Shown: positions 26,958-37,112 of the stretch, one piece after another
How the letters are laid out: every line of letters begins with the position of its first letter
Numbering within the stretch: position 1 is the first letter of the stretch
Notes under the pieces: model-generated
What the model was told of the DNA's origin: nothing
Databases searched by the model: none
What the model saw: only the letters and a program-made list of their open reading frames with translations
Made by a program: the position numbers and the translations under genes
Origin: Candidatus Kapaibacterium sp.
GTDB taxonomy: Bacteria; Bacteroidota; Ignavibacteria; Kapaibacteriales; UBA7675
Reading direction: 5' to 3'
NCBI GenBank assembly: GCA_028284775.1
Contig: JANQRB010000015.1
Coordinates: 62,001-126,000, forward strand
DNA length: 64,000 bases

Positions 26958-28109
26958 CTATTGTGAAGCGTTGACCACATCGCGAATCCAGTGCCGGACG
27001 TCGCTGATGAGCTCATCGCTCGTATTGTGTCCTGACTCATAGAGAGTGAGCTTGTGCTGAACACCTACTTCCTTCATCAAAGCTGCCATTGTCTGCGATT
27101 CTTCAGTTTTGACGGTTCTGTCCTGGCTGCCGTGTCCGAGAAAAACATTGACGGAGTGCTTTTTCAGGGCCTTCAGGTAATTAATCCGTCGGTAGTCCTC
27201 AAGGAAATAACCGGCATAAGCGTGGATACTGCGAACTGCTTTCGGGTACAGACAGGCCGTGACGTATGCAAAGGCAGCGCCCTGACTGTGTCCAAAGATG
27301 CAAATGCGGTCATTCCGGACGCGATACTTTTGTTTAACATCTTCGACACAGCTCATTACCCAGCCCGCGTAGAATCGCGGTACTTCGGCGTAGAGGGGAT
27401 CGAGCGAGTCGATTGTCTCCTGCATCCAGGCGGTGTAGCCCGGCCGGCCGCTTTGCTTAAAAGCCGCGTTGTGCGTGTAAGGTGCGCGCGGCAGCAGATA
27501 GATGACGTTGTCACGACCGAATCGATCCGCCAGGGTTCCGTGGCGTAGCTCGGTGGACCCGCTGCCATGCAGAACAACGCAAAGCGGGTAATGTTTGTCC
27601 GAGCTTGCATAATCGGGCGGCAGCAATGCAAGATATGTCCCCACGCGTTGCATCGGCAGGAAATGACGCAGGAAATTCGCGGGGGCACGTCTGGCTTTGG
27701 TCTCTTCGGCACGTCGCAAAGCTGCCTGAAATCGCAGGGATTCGCGGAGGACGGCCAGGTTGTCGTCGCCGGCTGCCTGCGCGGCATCGTCCCAGCCCGC
27801 ATCGACAGCTTTTTCCCAGGCTTCGAGCGCCTGCTTCTGCTCATTGGTACGGGCGTATACACAGGCCAGATTATACCAGGATTCTTCGTCACGGGGATCG
27901 GCTTTCAGCCAGCGTTCGTAGTGCTCGGCAGCCTCGGCAAATTTGCCCTGCATCAATGCGCGCAAGGCCAGGTTGCGTTGAGACTGTCCCAGGTCATGAG
28001 CGACATAGCTGGAATCCCTTGCGGGCGTGGGCTGTGCCTGCATTGTCACATCTGTGTCGCCCAAGGCGAAAAAAAACAAAAGGGTCATTGACCATGCAAA
28101 GCGTTTCAT
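26958..28109 (-). CDS. TPR-alpha/beta-hydrolase fusion, exported
   Basis: About 383 residues from the Met at 28109 (MKRFAWSMTLLFFFALGDTD), which gives a compact signal peptide. Residues ~45-130 are TPR helices (FAEAAEHYERWLKADPRDEE, YNLACVYARTNEQKQALEAW). The rest is an alpha/beta hydrolase with an oxyanion strand (LCVVLHGSGS), a nucleophile elbow (FGHSQGAA, Ser), an acid (GHGSQDRTV) and a His in YESGHNTSDE. It resembles the phospholipase/carboxylesterase or PHB-depolymerase-like esterases. The substrate is unknown. The TPR-esterase fusion is unusual but reads as one continuous frame. Confidence 0.85.
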   Translation of the reverse strand: MKRFAWSMTLLFFFALGDTDVTMQAQPTPARDSSYVAHDLGQSQRNLALRALMQGKFAEAAEHYERWLKADPRDEESWYNLACVYARTNEQKQALEAWEKAVDAGWDDAAQAAGDDNLAVLRESLRFQAALRRAEETKARRAPANFLRHFLPMQRVGTYLALLPPDYASSDKHYPLCVVLHGSGSTELRHGTLADRFGRDNVIYLLPRAPYTHNAAFKQSGRPGYTAWMQETIDSLDPLYAEVPRFYAGWVMSCVEDVKQKYRVRNDRICIFGHSQGAAFAYVTACLYPKAVRSIHAYAGYFLEDYRRINYLKALKKHSVNVFLGHGSQDRTVKTEESQTMAALMKEVGVQHKLTLYESGHNTSDELISDVRHWIRDVVNASQ

Positions 28110-28509
28110 AGCTTGCCTGTCCATTTGTTGAGAAAGAGGAGAATCGATGTATCAATGGGCGACACAGCGCAAAATACGTGAATCCGGGAATTTGGCCAAG
28201 ACGAAGCGAGGTCGGGCGCTGACACGCGAGCTGCGGCCCGTCTGAAGTAAGGGACCGGGATCGCACCTGGCTGCGAATAGCGCTGGTTTCGTCGAGAGGA
28301 ATTTCGTCTTCCGGCGGTAAGAACGGCTCTACAGCCAAGCGCAAAGCGGGCAGAAGGCCCTAGCAGGTCGGGCGTTCGTCCGGATCGCCGATCGGAGATT
28401 TCTTCAATGCATGGTCGGTCAGGCTTTTCGGTAATGTGTCCTTGTTAAGTCTTGGATGAAGGGCCGCACATTTCTTGCCTTTCGCAGTGTTTCAAGGGCT
28501 ATCGTTCTT
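28110..28509. other. Intergenic region, no gene seen
   Basis: About 400 bp between two minus-strand hydrolase genes. Open frames are short and unconvincing; it probably holds the promoter of the esterase gene. Confidence 0.4.
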
Positions 28510-29328
28510 CTATTCCCCTGTCAGTTGCTGTACTTTTTCCAGATACTCATTGGTAAAAAGAAGAATGCCGTCGGTGTGCGTTCCGCTGATCTCCCAGAAT
28601 TCCTTTGGTTCGGCGGCGCGTTCGAACAACTCTTGTCCCATTTCGAAGGGTATTGTTTCATCGGCGCGACTGTGAATGATTAACTTTCGAACTTTGATGT
28701 CGGCAATCTCGTCGATTGCGCTGTACGGTCCTGAGACCGCCAAGGCAGTGAACCAGGAGCCATACCAGGGCGTGAAGTGTGTTGCCACTGAATTATGCGA
28801 CGTGAAAGCACCCTCGATGAGAAGTGCGTCGACTATGTCCTGATTTCTGTTTGTCAGAATGACAGCCAGATGTCCGCCGAGCGACAATCCCGCCACAACG
28901 ATGCTGCCATGCTTAACATCATCGCGACCGGCAACATAGCGCAGGGCGGCCTCTGCGTCGTCCAGCACGCCCTCATGCGTTGCTTCGCCCTCCGATTTGC
29001 CGTATCCCTGATAGTCGATCAAAAACACCTGATAGCCGTTCATCGCCAGCGGCAGAGCATTCTCGAGCCAGGTTGTGACATTGCCGCCATTGCCATGCAG
29101 CATCAACACAGTGACAGCCTTGCTGTTGTTTAAAGGCTTGATGAAGAGACCATGTATCTGATTGCTGTCAGTGGAGGAAAGCAAAACCTCTTCGTGCGAA
29201 AGCTGAGCCGGCCATCGCATGGGATCCAATGTTTTGCTTGGATAGTAAAACATGGAGTTGAAACTACATGAACTGAGTACAGCGCCCAGTCCGACAATGA
29301 GAATAGATTGCAGGAGATGTTTGCGCAT
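28510..29328 (-). CDS. Alpha/beta-hydrolase lipoprotein
   Basis: A 272-residue hydrolase of the serine aminopeptidase/BAAT-like S33 group, with a lipoprotein signal (lipobox LSSC near 21). The oxyanion turn is LMLHGNGGN, the nucleophile elbow is AGLSLGGH (Ser), the acid is in IHSRADETIP and the His in SGTHTDGI, in the usual order. It is likely anchored in the envelope facing the periplasm. The FNSMFYYPSK segment after the lipobox is typical of this exported group. The substrate is unknown. Confidence 0.88.
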   Translation of the reverse strand: MRKHLLQSILIVGLGAVLSSCSFNSMFYYPSKTLDPMRWPAQLSHEEVLLSSTDSNQIHGLFIKPLNNSKAVTVLMLHGNGGNVTTWLENALPLAMNGYQVFLIDYQGYGKSEGEATHEGVLDDAEAALRYVAGRDDVKHGSIVVAGLSLGGHLAVILTNRNQDIVDALLIEGAFTSHNSVATHFTPWYGSWFTALAVSGPYSAIDEIADIKVRKLIIHSRADETIPFEMGQELFERAAEPKEFWEISGTHTDGILLFTNEYLEKVQQLTGE

Positions 29329-29601
29329 AGCAGGCAGTGACCGCGGTCGGAGAGATATCTTGAATACATGCAGAATAAAACAATTTAGACAAATCCCGAT
29401 CTGATTCCAACTCCTATGCCTTCGCTCGGCTTCATTTTTGACTCTTCGCGAGTTACTACCTGTGTTGCGTGAAGCAGCGCGCTTTCATCCTGGTGTTCTT
29501 CCGTTTAGAAAAGGGAGCTCGTGCATAGTTGCGACAGGCTGCGACTGCGGGATTGATGAAGCTGTAGTCACCGGGCCGGCGAAGAAATAACCGATCAGGC
29601 G

Positions 29602-29627
29602 GGGGAGGATGGCGCTGCATCCTCCCC
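29602..29627. terminator. Perfect 10-bp hairpin after T9SS cargo gene
   Basis: GGGGAGGATG and CATCCTCCCC pair around a 6 nt loop, 15 bp beyond the stop of the gene at 29642. The minus strand continues with a modest T-rich stretch (GGTTATTTCTTC). It fits a transcription terminator for that gene. The rest of the 313 bp gap (29329-29641) shows no gene. Confidence 0.6.
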
Positions 29628-29641
29628 TGCGTTGTCGGCCG

Positions 29642-32335
29642 CTAATTTTCAATCACGAGTCGGTTCATCAGTATTTCGCCATTGGCCTTGATCCGGTAGT
29701 AATACACGCCGGCAGCAATGTCTTCGGTTTTAAGCTGCAAGGTATATGCGCCCGGTGGCTGCTGTTTGCTCACGAGGGTTCGCAATGTACGTCCGCGGGT
29801 GTCGTAGAGCGTTAACTCCACATGCGTCTGTTTCAATAAGCGGTATTCAATAGTAAAGTCATTCTGCGCAGGATTGGGATAGCCGCGGATACGCATAGAG
29901 GGCGCGCGTTCGCCGGTACCGATGAAACCACTATCGGCGCGGCCCTGGCCGGATCCGGCGTCGACGACGATGCTGGCTGTTGAGATGACATGGATCGTTA
30001 AGTCTGTGGTCGCCCACAAGCCATTCAGGTCGATCATGACAATCGAAGAAGTGAAAGTGCCGGTGGTATAGGCCCAGCCGGAGATGACGCCCGTGGTTGC
30101 ATCGATGTCCAGGAAAGGCGGAAAACTGCCCAGGTCGAGCATGAACCAGTAGGGCGGGGTGCCGCCGGAGACAACAGGCGAGATCGTCGCCCAGGTATTC
30201 ACCAGGATGACGCTCGGGGAGGTATAGGAGATCGAGGGCAGCGCCTGGATCATCAGTTGAATAGTGGCATCGAAAGTATAACTGTCCGAATCCGTTACGC
30301 GGACCACAATCGTACGGGGCGATGCCAGCGGTGTGGAAGGCGTGCCTTCGATTGTCCCGGTCGCCGAATTGAGCGTGAAACCGGCGGGCAGGGCATCCGA
30401 GCCGGGGGCCAATCCAAATCCGAAAGGATATTTGCCGCCGATCCGATAGGCCGCGAAGGTAACCGGCTGGTTGGACTGAAGCAGGTCGATGGTAACCGAT
30501 GCAACTGTCGGCGGCGTGGCATAGGTCAGGAAGAGCGGTGCAATAGGCTTGATGTCGAGGGCATCCACATCATCGCTTGCGAGCAGGCCCAGGCTGGAAT
30601 GACCGGCAAAGACGGAGTAGCTGCCATCGAAATCCGAAAAGAGGATGTCAGCTGCCGAGATATTACCTGTGGTCAGACTCGGCGAGCCGGGCGCCAGAGA
30701 GAAGAGCGCCTGATCCAGGTTGACGTCGGCGCTCCGATTGGCGATCGGCGGGCATGTCTTTGATGGGCTGACGTCGGAGACTGCCAGAGCGTCGATGACA
30801 TCTCCGGCCTGCAAACCCAACTGGACCGGTGTCGCAAATACAGTCAGGCTGGCGAAGTCCAGTGAGCCAAACGAGGCATCCTGCACGTAAATTACAGCGC
30901 CGGCATTGGTAAATGAGGGGCCTTCCAGGGTGCAATAGATCCCTGAAGTCGCCATGCCGAATGGCTCAAGATTGCTGAGCTCGAGTGCGCTGATATCATC
31001 CTGGTTCATATTGGCTGTCGTCGGGCTGAGGCCCAGCGAGGCGTTGTCGACCACCAATATGTTTTCGCCAGACGGCGGCACCGTGCCTCCTGTCGCGCGG
31101 TAATGACCGAAGCTCCCCACGCGCGTGGCATAGATATCGGCCGATGCCTCGCTGAGATTGATATTTGCATGCGTCGCGTTTAGATGGACTTGCGAGCAGT
31201 GTTCGCCGAGCGAGGTCCGCGAGACCGAGAAGTAGAGAGCTCCCGGCATGAGCACGCACTGATTTTCCGGCAAATACGGCCTGGCCGTACCGTCCTGACC
31301 ATAGGAGAGACTATTGATGGCGTCGCCCGCCGCAAAGTTGACGCCTGAAATCGCCAGGCCGTTGGAATTGTCGGGCGGACCGTTGCCAGCCCCTGACGAT
31401 CGGTAGATCGACACCTGTTGAGTGGGATTGAAAGCATCGTTGAAAACATCGTTGGGCCAGACCTGGGTGAAGAGCGGATCCAGTCCACTGGAAACAGCCG
31501 ACACACAAAAGTTAACATGGCAGAAGATCGTGATGGCGTCCGTGATATCGACCGGATGTTCATCGGGTAGTTTGCTGCCGTGACCGGCACTTAGCAGGTA
31601 AGCGCAAAGACGTCCTTTTTTATCATAGAGCGGCACAGGGCCAAAGGTGGGATCGTGGATATACGTTGAAGTCGGCAGACCGAAGTCCGGCGGAAACTTT
31701 GTCAGCACGCTGCGCAATAACATAGGAGTTTTGTTGAAGAGCTTTTTTTTGTGTCCGGGCAAGTCGATAATCACTTCGCAGTAGACATTGAAATAGCTGT
31801 CGGCATCGAAATCCTTGCTATGGTCGATCGGATCGCCATGATACTGCGAGGCGACTTCGCCTGTGCTGTAGTTAAAATAGTGTTCCAGGGCCGTGCCCGC
31901 CACATCATTGTAGTAGGGTTGTCCGGCGCGAATCGTTATCCCGTTGCCGACAAGTTCGAATGCCAGAATTTCCGTGTGTACCTCGCGCCGCGTCGGGTTG
32001 GCTTCGTTCCAGTCTGCCGGGCGAAAGCATGTGTTGTCGTCGGACACGGTGAGCAGCATATTGGGGTAAGCGCCTGCACCGCAAATCGTGGCGCCGCTGA
32101 CGTCGACAAGGTCGCCCTCCAGATGTGGATCGCTGCGTCCGATAACGGTGTTGTCATCCTCAACAAACACGGTAAACTCTGTCCCGTCGAGGAATGCAAC
32201 TTTAAAAGCCGCACCGGTTTGCATAATATCCGGGCATGAGGGATTTCCGGGACCGCCCGGGAATGCGCCGGCCAATACATCGCTTGAAAGTGCACCGAAA
32301 GCAATGGCTAATACGAGCAAAAATCGCAAATACAT
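29642..32335 (-). CDS. Large secreted protein with T9SS C-terminal sorting domain
   Basis: About 897 residues from the Met at 32335 (MYLRFLLVLAIAFGALSSDVLA), chosen because it gives a clean signal peptide. The long central part is beta-rich with an immunoglobulin-like/cadherin-like putative domain (PFGFGLAPGSDALPAGFTLN, ATGTIEGTPSTPLASP), repeated once more near the end. The last ~80 residues are a T9SS type A sorting domain (YPNPAQNDFTIEY, LYDTRGRTLRTLVS, AAGVYYYRIKANG). It would be exported through the outer membrane and attached at the surface. The function of the N-terminal half is not recognised. Confidence 0.85.
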   Translation of the reverse strand: MYLRFLLVLAIAFGALSSDVLAGAFPGGPGNPSCPDIMQTGAAFKVAFLDGTEFTVFVEDDNTVIGRSDPHLEGDLVDVSGATICGAGAYPNMLLTVSDDNTCFRPADWNEANPTRREVHTEILAFELVGNGITIRAGQPYYNDVAGTALEHYFNYSTGEVASQYHGDPIDHSKDFDADSYFNVYCEVIIDLPGHKKKLFNKTPMLLRSVLTKFPPDFGLPTSTYIHDPTFGPVPLYDKKGRLCAYLLSAGHGSKLPDEHPVDITDAITIFCHVNFCVSAVSSGLDPLFTQVWPNDVFNDAFNPTQQVSIYRSSGAGNGPPDNSNGLAISGVNFAAGDAINSLSYGQDGTARPYLPENQCVLMPGALYFSVSRTSLGEHCSQVHLNATHANINLSEASADIYATRVGSFGHYRATGGTVPPSGENILVVDNASLGLSPTTANMNQDDISALELSNLEPFGMATSGIYCTLEGPSFTNAGAVIYVQDASFGSLDFASLTVFATPVQLGLQAGDVIDALAVSDVSPSKTCPPIANRSADVNLDQALFSLAPGSPSLTTGNISAADILFSDFDGSYSVFAGHSSLGLLASDDVDALDIKPIAPLFLTYATPPTVASVTIDLLQSNQPVTFAAYRIGGKYPFGFGLAPGSDALPAGFTLNSATGTIEGTPSTPLASPRTIVVRVTDSDSYTFDATIQLMIQALPSISYTSPSVILVNTWATISPVVSGGTPPYWFMLDLGSFPPFLDIDATTGVISGWAYTTGTFTSSIVMIDLNGLWATTDLTIHVISTASIVVDAGSGQGRADSGFIGTGERAPSMRIRGYPNPAQNDFTIEYRLLKQTHVELTLYDTRGRTLRTLVSKQQPPGAYTLQLKTEDIAAGVYYYRIKANGEILMNRLVIEN

Positions 32336-33360
32336 ACTACCTCCACTTATGTAGAAATTAACATAGATTCTCATGAGGATAGGTGCACTCCAAGCGAGAT
32401 AAACTTAGCTGTGTTTAAACTTGGCCGCGTTGGACAGATAGTATGATTGGAATGCACCCAAGTTCCGGATCAACTGCGCCGGAAAAATGATCTTGAGTAC
32501 TAAAGCGGTTTCCAGAGCAGCTTCGGTGAATCTGCAACTATTAACATGGGCTGTCGACTTGACGGAATCGCTCGGCGCGCGGGGCGCAAAGGACCAGGCT
32601 GACATGGATAGGCTGCCGACCTTCGAAGATCGGTTGACTTTGGCAGCGGGCTCGAAGAGTACAAAAACAAATCGCAATTGACTACGGCCATGGATTCGGC
32701 AGTGGAACTGTTCCTGACGGTACCGCGCTTTGAACCGTCAATTTACGCAGTGTCTAGCGGAGCGTCTATCAGCATTGTATGCAGGAATATCCGTTCCCCG
32801 CATAGTAGTGTATGCTGCGATGTAATGGCAGTACCAATTCAGGCAGTGATCAGACAGACTCGGCAGTGCATAATGAAGCGGCGGTAAAATAATAATGTTT
32901 AATTCAATCACAAGTGCTAATCTGTTTTTTCGACCGAATTTTCAATGCTGCATTGTGTGCAGTGCCAAGACGGAGAGTTCTGAAGCTGCCGGACAGGCAA
33001 ATCGGCATTTCCCCATTTGATGTCTTGTCAAACTTCCAGGAATTCGGTTCAAACAATCCCAATCGTCAATTACTCGTAATGTATGGACAGGACCTGGACA
33101 ATGGGTGTTGTTCCTGTCGGGCAAGCAAGTCCATTACCGATCGAGGAAAAGTGCTCGAAATGTGTCATGTGGGTTTATGTGGATCGTGCTGAGGAATTTG
33201 TACAGGACGTCGCCGGGCATTGGAACGGGGATGAGGAAGGGCACAACCGGACAAATTACCGACCATGGGCCGGATGGCGATGGCGAAAGGGCTGTTCTCC
33301 GGCCCGGAGGATAGGTCGCAACTCAATTTCATAACCAAGCAAATGGCAGAAGGATGCCCT
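32336..33360. other. Long intergenic region, no convincing gene
   Basis: About 1 kb between a minus-strand and a plus-strand T9SS cargo gene. Several short open frames exist on both strands (up to ~90 codons) but none has a recognisable domain, ribosome site and plausible composition together. It must contain the two divergent promoters and may hold decayed coding sequence. Confidence 0.4.
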
Positions 33361-35689
33361 ATGCGCAAGCTTATTTTTACTTCTGTGATCTTGAGCATAG
33401 CAGCTTCGTCCGTTATACTCAATGCCGGATGGAGCAGGCAGCAGATACCGGCGATCGGTTATGAACTGACCGCCATTCATGCATTTGCCGATCGATCGCT
33501 GATCGCCGTCGGCGATTTCGGCCGTATCATCTATTCCGATGATCAATTTGTGAGCTGGAACAGACGGGAATCTCTGACAGAAGAACTTCTCACGGATATC
33601 GATTTTTTCAATGAACTTACGGGCCTCATCGTTGGGCAGCGTGCTACGCTCTTGCGATCGACCGATGGCGGGCTAAGCTGGTCGCCACGTTCGCTGCCCG
33701 CAAAGATCAATCTTAACGCGATTGCCATCCTTGATTCACAACGGGCTGTAGTTGTTGCCGACGGCGGCATGATCTTGTATAGTAGTACCGCCGGCCGTGA
33801 ATGGGAGCTGCGGCCTACGGGTCTTTCCCAGGATCTGAATGCAATCGCCTTTCAGAACGATGGTCGCTGCATCGTTGTCGGAGACGCCGGCAGTATACTG
33901 CGCAGCGATGACGGGGCTAATTCCTGGCAAGAGATAAGCAGCTCCATCGAAGCCGACTTCACAACCGTGGCTTTCTCTGCGGACGGTGTCGCAACAGCGG
34001 TGGATCGGGATGGTAGAGTCCATCGCAGCGACGACGGCGGTCTTCAATGGCGGCAAGTGGAGGGCTTAACAATTCGTGATGATTTCGGACAGGCCGCCGG
34101 CTTTGCGCGGGTGGAGTTTTTCGATGACGCAACAGGTATTCTCTGCGGCTCTTTCGAAGGCAGTTACCGCACGGAAGATGGCGGCGCAACGTGGTCCAAA
34201 CAGGGCGGCACGCGGTTGAGTCCCTACCCTAGATTTAACAGCGTGGCCTTTCTCACGCCAAACGAGATTGTCGCTGTCGGCGCCGGCAGCTATCGCAGCG
34301 CCTTCGTCGCGACAACACAAAATGGCGGTGAGAAGTGGGGATACCGCATATTCGACAGTTCCATCGGCAAACTTACCGGACTCGCGAACGGGGCGGATTC
34401 TTTGTATGCCGTTGAAGTACAGTCTTACAATGACGTTGAATTTATTGATGACAACACCGGTTTTCTGATTGGCGATAATGGCACCGTCAAGCATACGTCT
34501 GACGGTGGAATGCTCTGGCAGGCAGTTGAGAGTGGGGTTGAGCAACAGTTAACGGATATCGAGTTTTACGCCGACAATGCCATTGCCGTTGGTGCTTCCG
34601 CTACGGTCATCTATTCGTCGAATGGCGGAAGCACATGGCATAAAGCATCGCTTCCCCTGCAGGAATATAGTTCGCAGCGAATTCGCTTTTCCGGCCTCTG
34701 CATGACTTCGGCGGCGATCGCATGGATCGCGGGCGAGGCGACCGTCAACGACAAGGACCGCGGTATTTTGCTGAAGTCGATCGATGGCGGGGCCACCTGG
34801 GAGCGTGTTCGCCTCGATGGCGCAGACTTTGATGCTTACGTCGACATCAGCTTTGCCGACGAGCTGAATGGATGGCTCAGCGGGCCAGCGCCACCTCGAT
34901 CAGAATCCCGTCGAACAGCTGCTGTTGCGTACCAGCGATGGCGGCAGCACCTGGCTACCCTTTGACATCGGCGACAATCCAGCGTTCGGTTTTGCGGATA
35001 TGGAGTTCCTGGACGATGGCTTTGGCTGGGTCAGGGCCGCCACCCGCAGCGGCGAGATTGCCGTTTATACCAGCTCCGATCATGGCGAATCCTGGCACCG
35101 TCTTATCGAGCAGCGTGCCGAGATCGATGTCTTATTACCACAAGAAGCACGTATCCAGTCGCTCGTTTTTGCCGACCGGCAGAATGCCCTTCTCTGTACC
35201 GGCGGTCTGAATCTTGCCGGACGTATCTACCGCAGTACGGATGGCGGCCTGAGCTGGGAGTTTCAACCGGATGTTAAACAGAATCTGTATGACCTGGGGT
35301 ACCAGGCAATTGCTTTTCCTAACGCTGACCGTGCCTGGGTAGTTGGCAGCCAGCTCAGCGTCCGACATTATCGAGCGGATGTTGCAAATACCGTCAAGGG
35401 ATCGAACGTGGAGGACGATCGCGAATTCCGCGTATATCCGAATCCTGCGAACGACAGGCTGGAAGTCGTGTTAGAGAGCGGCAAGACCTCGCTCACAGGA
35501 TTGAAGGCGGCGCTCTATTCCTATGCCGGTCGTCTTCTTTCTCCATTCGAGTCAGTGGATTATACAAACAATAGCGCGGGCGTTATCCGATTCACGATTG
35601 ACCTGAGCAGCCTTGAAACGGGGATGTATGTGTTAATGATTGAGAACGGGACACTGCAACACAGCCGCAGATTTCTCAAGCTCGAATAG
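33361..35689 (+). pseudogene. T9SS-exported YCF48/BNR-repeat protein, frameshifted
   Basis: Two overlapping frames encode one protein. Frame 1 runs from an ATG at 33361 (signal peptide MRKLIFTSVILSIAASSV) to a stop at 34965; frame 2 carries on to 35689. The first ~500 residues are YCF48/BNR-like beta-propeller repeats (LLRSTDGGLSWS, LRSDDGANSWQ, RTEDGGATWSK, VIYSSNGGSTWHKA). Coding content switches from frame 1 to frame 2 near 34880-34890: GWLSG in frame 1 joins RHLDQNPVEQLLLRTSDGG in frame 2 if one C is removed. The C-terminus is a T9SS sorting domain (YPNPANDRLEVVLESG, LETGMYVLMIENG). Either one base has been inserted in the genome or the sequence has a single-base error. Confidence 0.82.
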
Positions 35690-36083
35690 ACATCCCGCAT
35701 GAAAGCCATCCTCATAGTTCGAAAGAATGCCATTGCAAGATACCGCTGAGTGGTCGCGAATCGCGCGCACTGTGTTCCCGTCGTCGTTACATAACGAACT
35801 GCGAGGGCGGAAACTGTGAATGCGCGTAGTGGTTAGAAAGAAATTCCGCCCGTATGCCCCCCGACATTGAGCAATCTGCAACCCATCTCCGAATCAGCTT
35901 CAACTGTGCCTGAAGACATCGCGGCGCAGGTACTACGCGCTGTTTTTGTTATTTTGTGTTCGGTCGAGTGCACGGCGTCCTGAAGATATCTGCCTAAGTG
36001 CTTATAGTCGGTAGCCGGGTTCCAAATTCCGGTTGCAGATTGTTCACAAGAGCTCAAAGTCATACAATGAAACGGGAGTGTGT
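35690..36083. other. Intergenic region, no gene seen
   Basis: About 390 bp before the ABC permease. No convincing frame, repeat or RNA. A GGGAG ribosome site near 36072 serves the permease. Confidence 0.4.
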
Positions 36084-37112
36084 GTGCGCCTCAATATCAT
36101 CCTGCGCGCTTATCGCCAAAGTACGGTCAACTGGCTGCGAATTCCCGAAAATTCTGTTGTCGGCGGTATTCTGTCCGTTCTGGTCATCGTCGTATTGGTA
36201 ACGCTCGCCGAAAAGGCTTTCGTCAACACCGGCGATGTCGTACAGTGGATATTGGTCGATACCTTGTTGTTAATTTTACCCCTGACCTGTACAGGTGTCC
36301 TGCTCGCCAAAAGCCGTCCCGAAGAGCGCTTACTCCAGACTCTGTTGTCGACGCGCGAGTTACACGCCAGCAAAATTACTATTGCTGTTTTGAGCAATAG
36401 TATATGTTTTGCGTTGTTGCTGGCGTGTGGATTCCGTCCTCCTGTCAACGATGCAATCCTGATTGCCCTGCTGATACTGTTGCTGAGTCCGCTGCAATAC
36501 TATCTCCAGCGGCAGAGGGCCGCAGCCGGAATGCCGAGGGCTAGGCGATCCTTTCTCTCCATCGGGTCGGTGCAGGATGCGGCGCAGCCCCTTCGCGGCA
36601 TTATGCGGCGCGACCTGCTGGCTTTGGGGCGGGAGGGCAAGGTCGGGATATTTTGCGTCATCTTACTATTGTTCGGTATCAATGCTGTCATTGTGTATTT
36701 GTCGCTGATGAACAACCTGATTGGATTGTACGGCGCCGGTCTGATTCTGCAGGGCTTGATTGTTGCCGCGCTTTTGTTAAACTTTCGGCCGCAAATGGAC
36801 GCGGCCCTGCTGCGTGCTTTTCCGCATGTTGCCTTTCTGGTGTTCAGGGCGCAGCTCCTGTTGTGGCTCACCCTTGGCGCACTCTATTTCAGCGTGCTGA
36901 GTCTGTTGTACTACCTCATTTTGCCGGAGGTCTCTTTACTCGTTTGCGGTGCATTAATCCTTGGCAACGGTATTGTGCTGGCACTGAGTGTCCTGATCCG
37001 TTTAGCTTTCCGCGAGAGTGAATTGCTGCGTAACCTGATCATTCTGCTTGTGATGATACCACCCGCCATTCCCGTTGTAGTGTACAGCTGTTTCCGGAGG
37101 CTGCGATGCTGA
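36084..37112 (+). CDS. ABC transporter permease (ABC-2-like)
   Basis: About 342 residues from a GTG at 36084, chosen because GGGAG lies just upstream; a TTG at 36033 would add 17 hydrophilic residues. It is very hydrophobic, with roughly eight to nine membrane helices (VVGGILSVLVIVVLVTL, WILVDTLLLILPL, IFCVILLLFGINAVIVYL, LLVCGALILGNGIVLAL, LLRNLIILLVMIPPAI). The layout resembles ABC-2-type exporters. Its end overlaps the ATPase start by 7 bp, so the two are translated together and form one exporter; the substrate is not evident. Confidence 0.8.
   Translation: MRLNIILRAYRQSTVNWLRIPENSVVGGILSVLVIVVLVTLAEKAFVNTGDVVQWILVDTLLLILPLTCTGVLLAKSRPEERLLQTLLSTRELHASKITIAVLSNSICFALLLACGFRPPVNDAILIALLILLLSPLQYYLQRQRAAAGMPRARRSFLSIGSVQDAAQPLRGIMRRDLLALGREGKVGIFCVILLLFGINAVIVYLSLMNNLIGLYGAGLILQGLIVAALLLNFRPQMDAALLRAFPHVAFLVFRAQLLLWLTLGALYFSVLSLLYYLILPEVSLLVCGALILGNGIVLALSVLIRLAFRESELLRNLIILLVMIPPAIPVVVYSCFRRLRC

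Noticed and set aside
32336..33360. Several short frames that could be genes in the 1-kb gap
   Set aside because: None combines a ribosome site, plausible composition and any recognisable domain.
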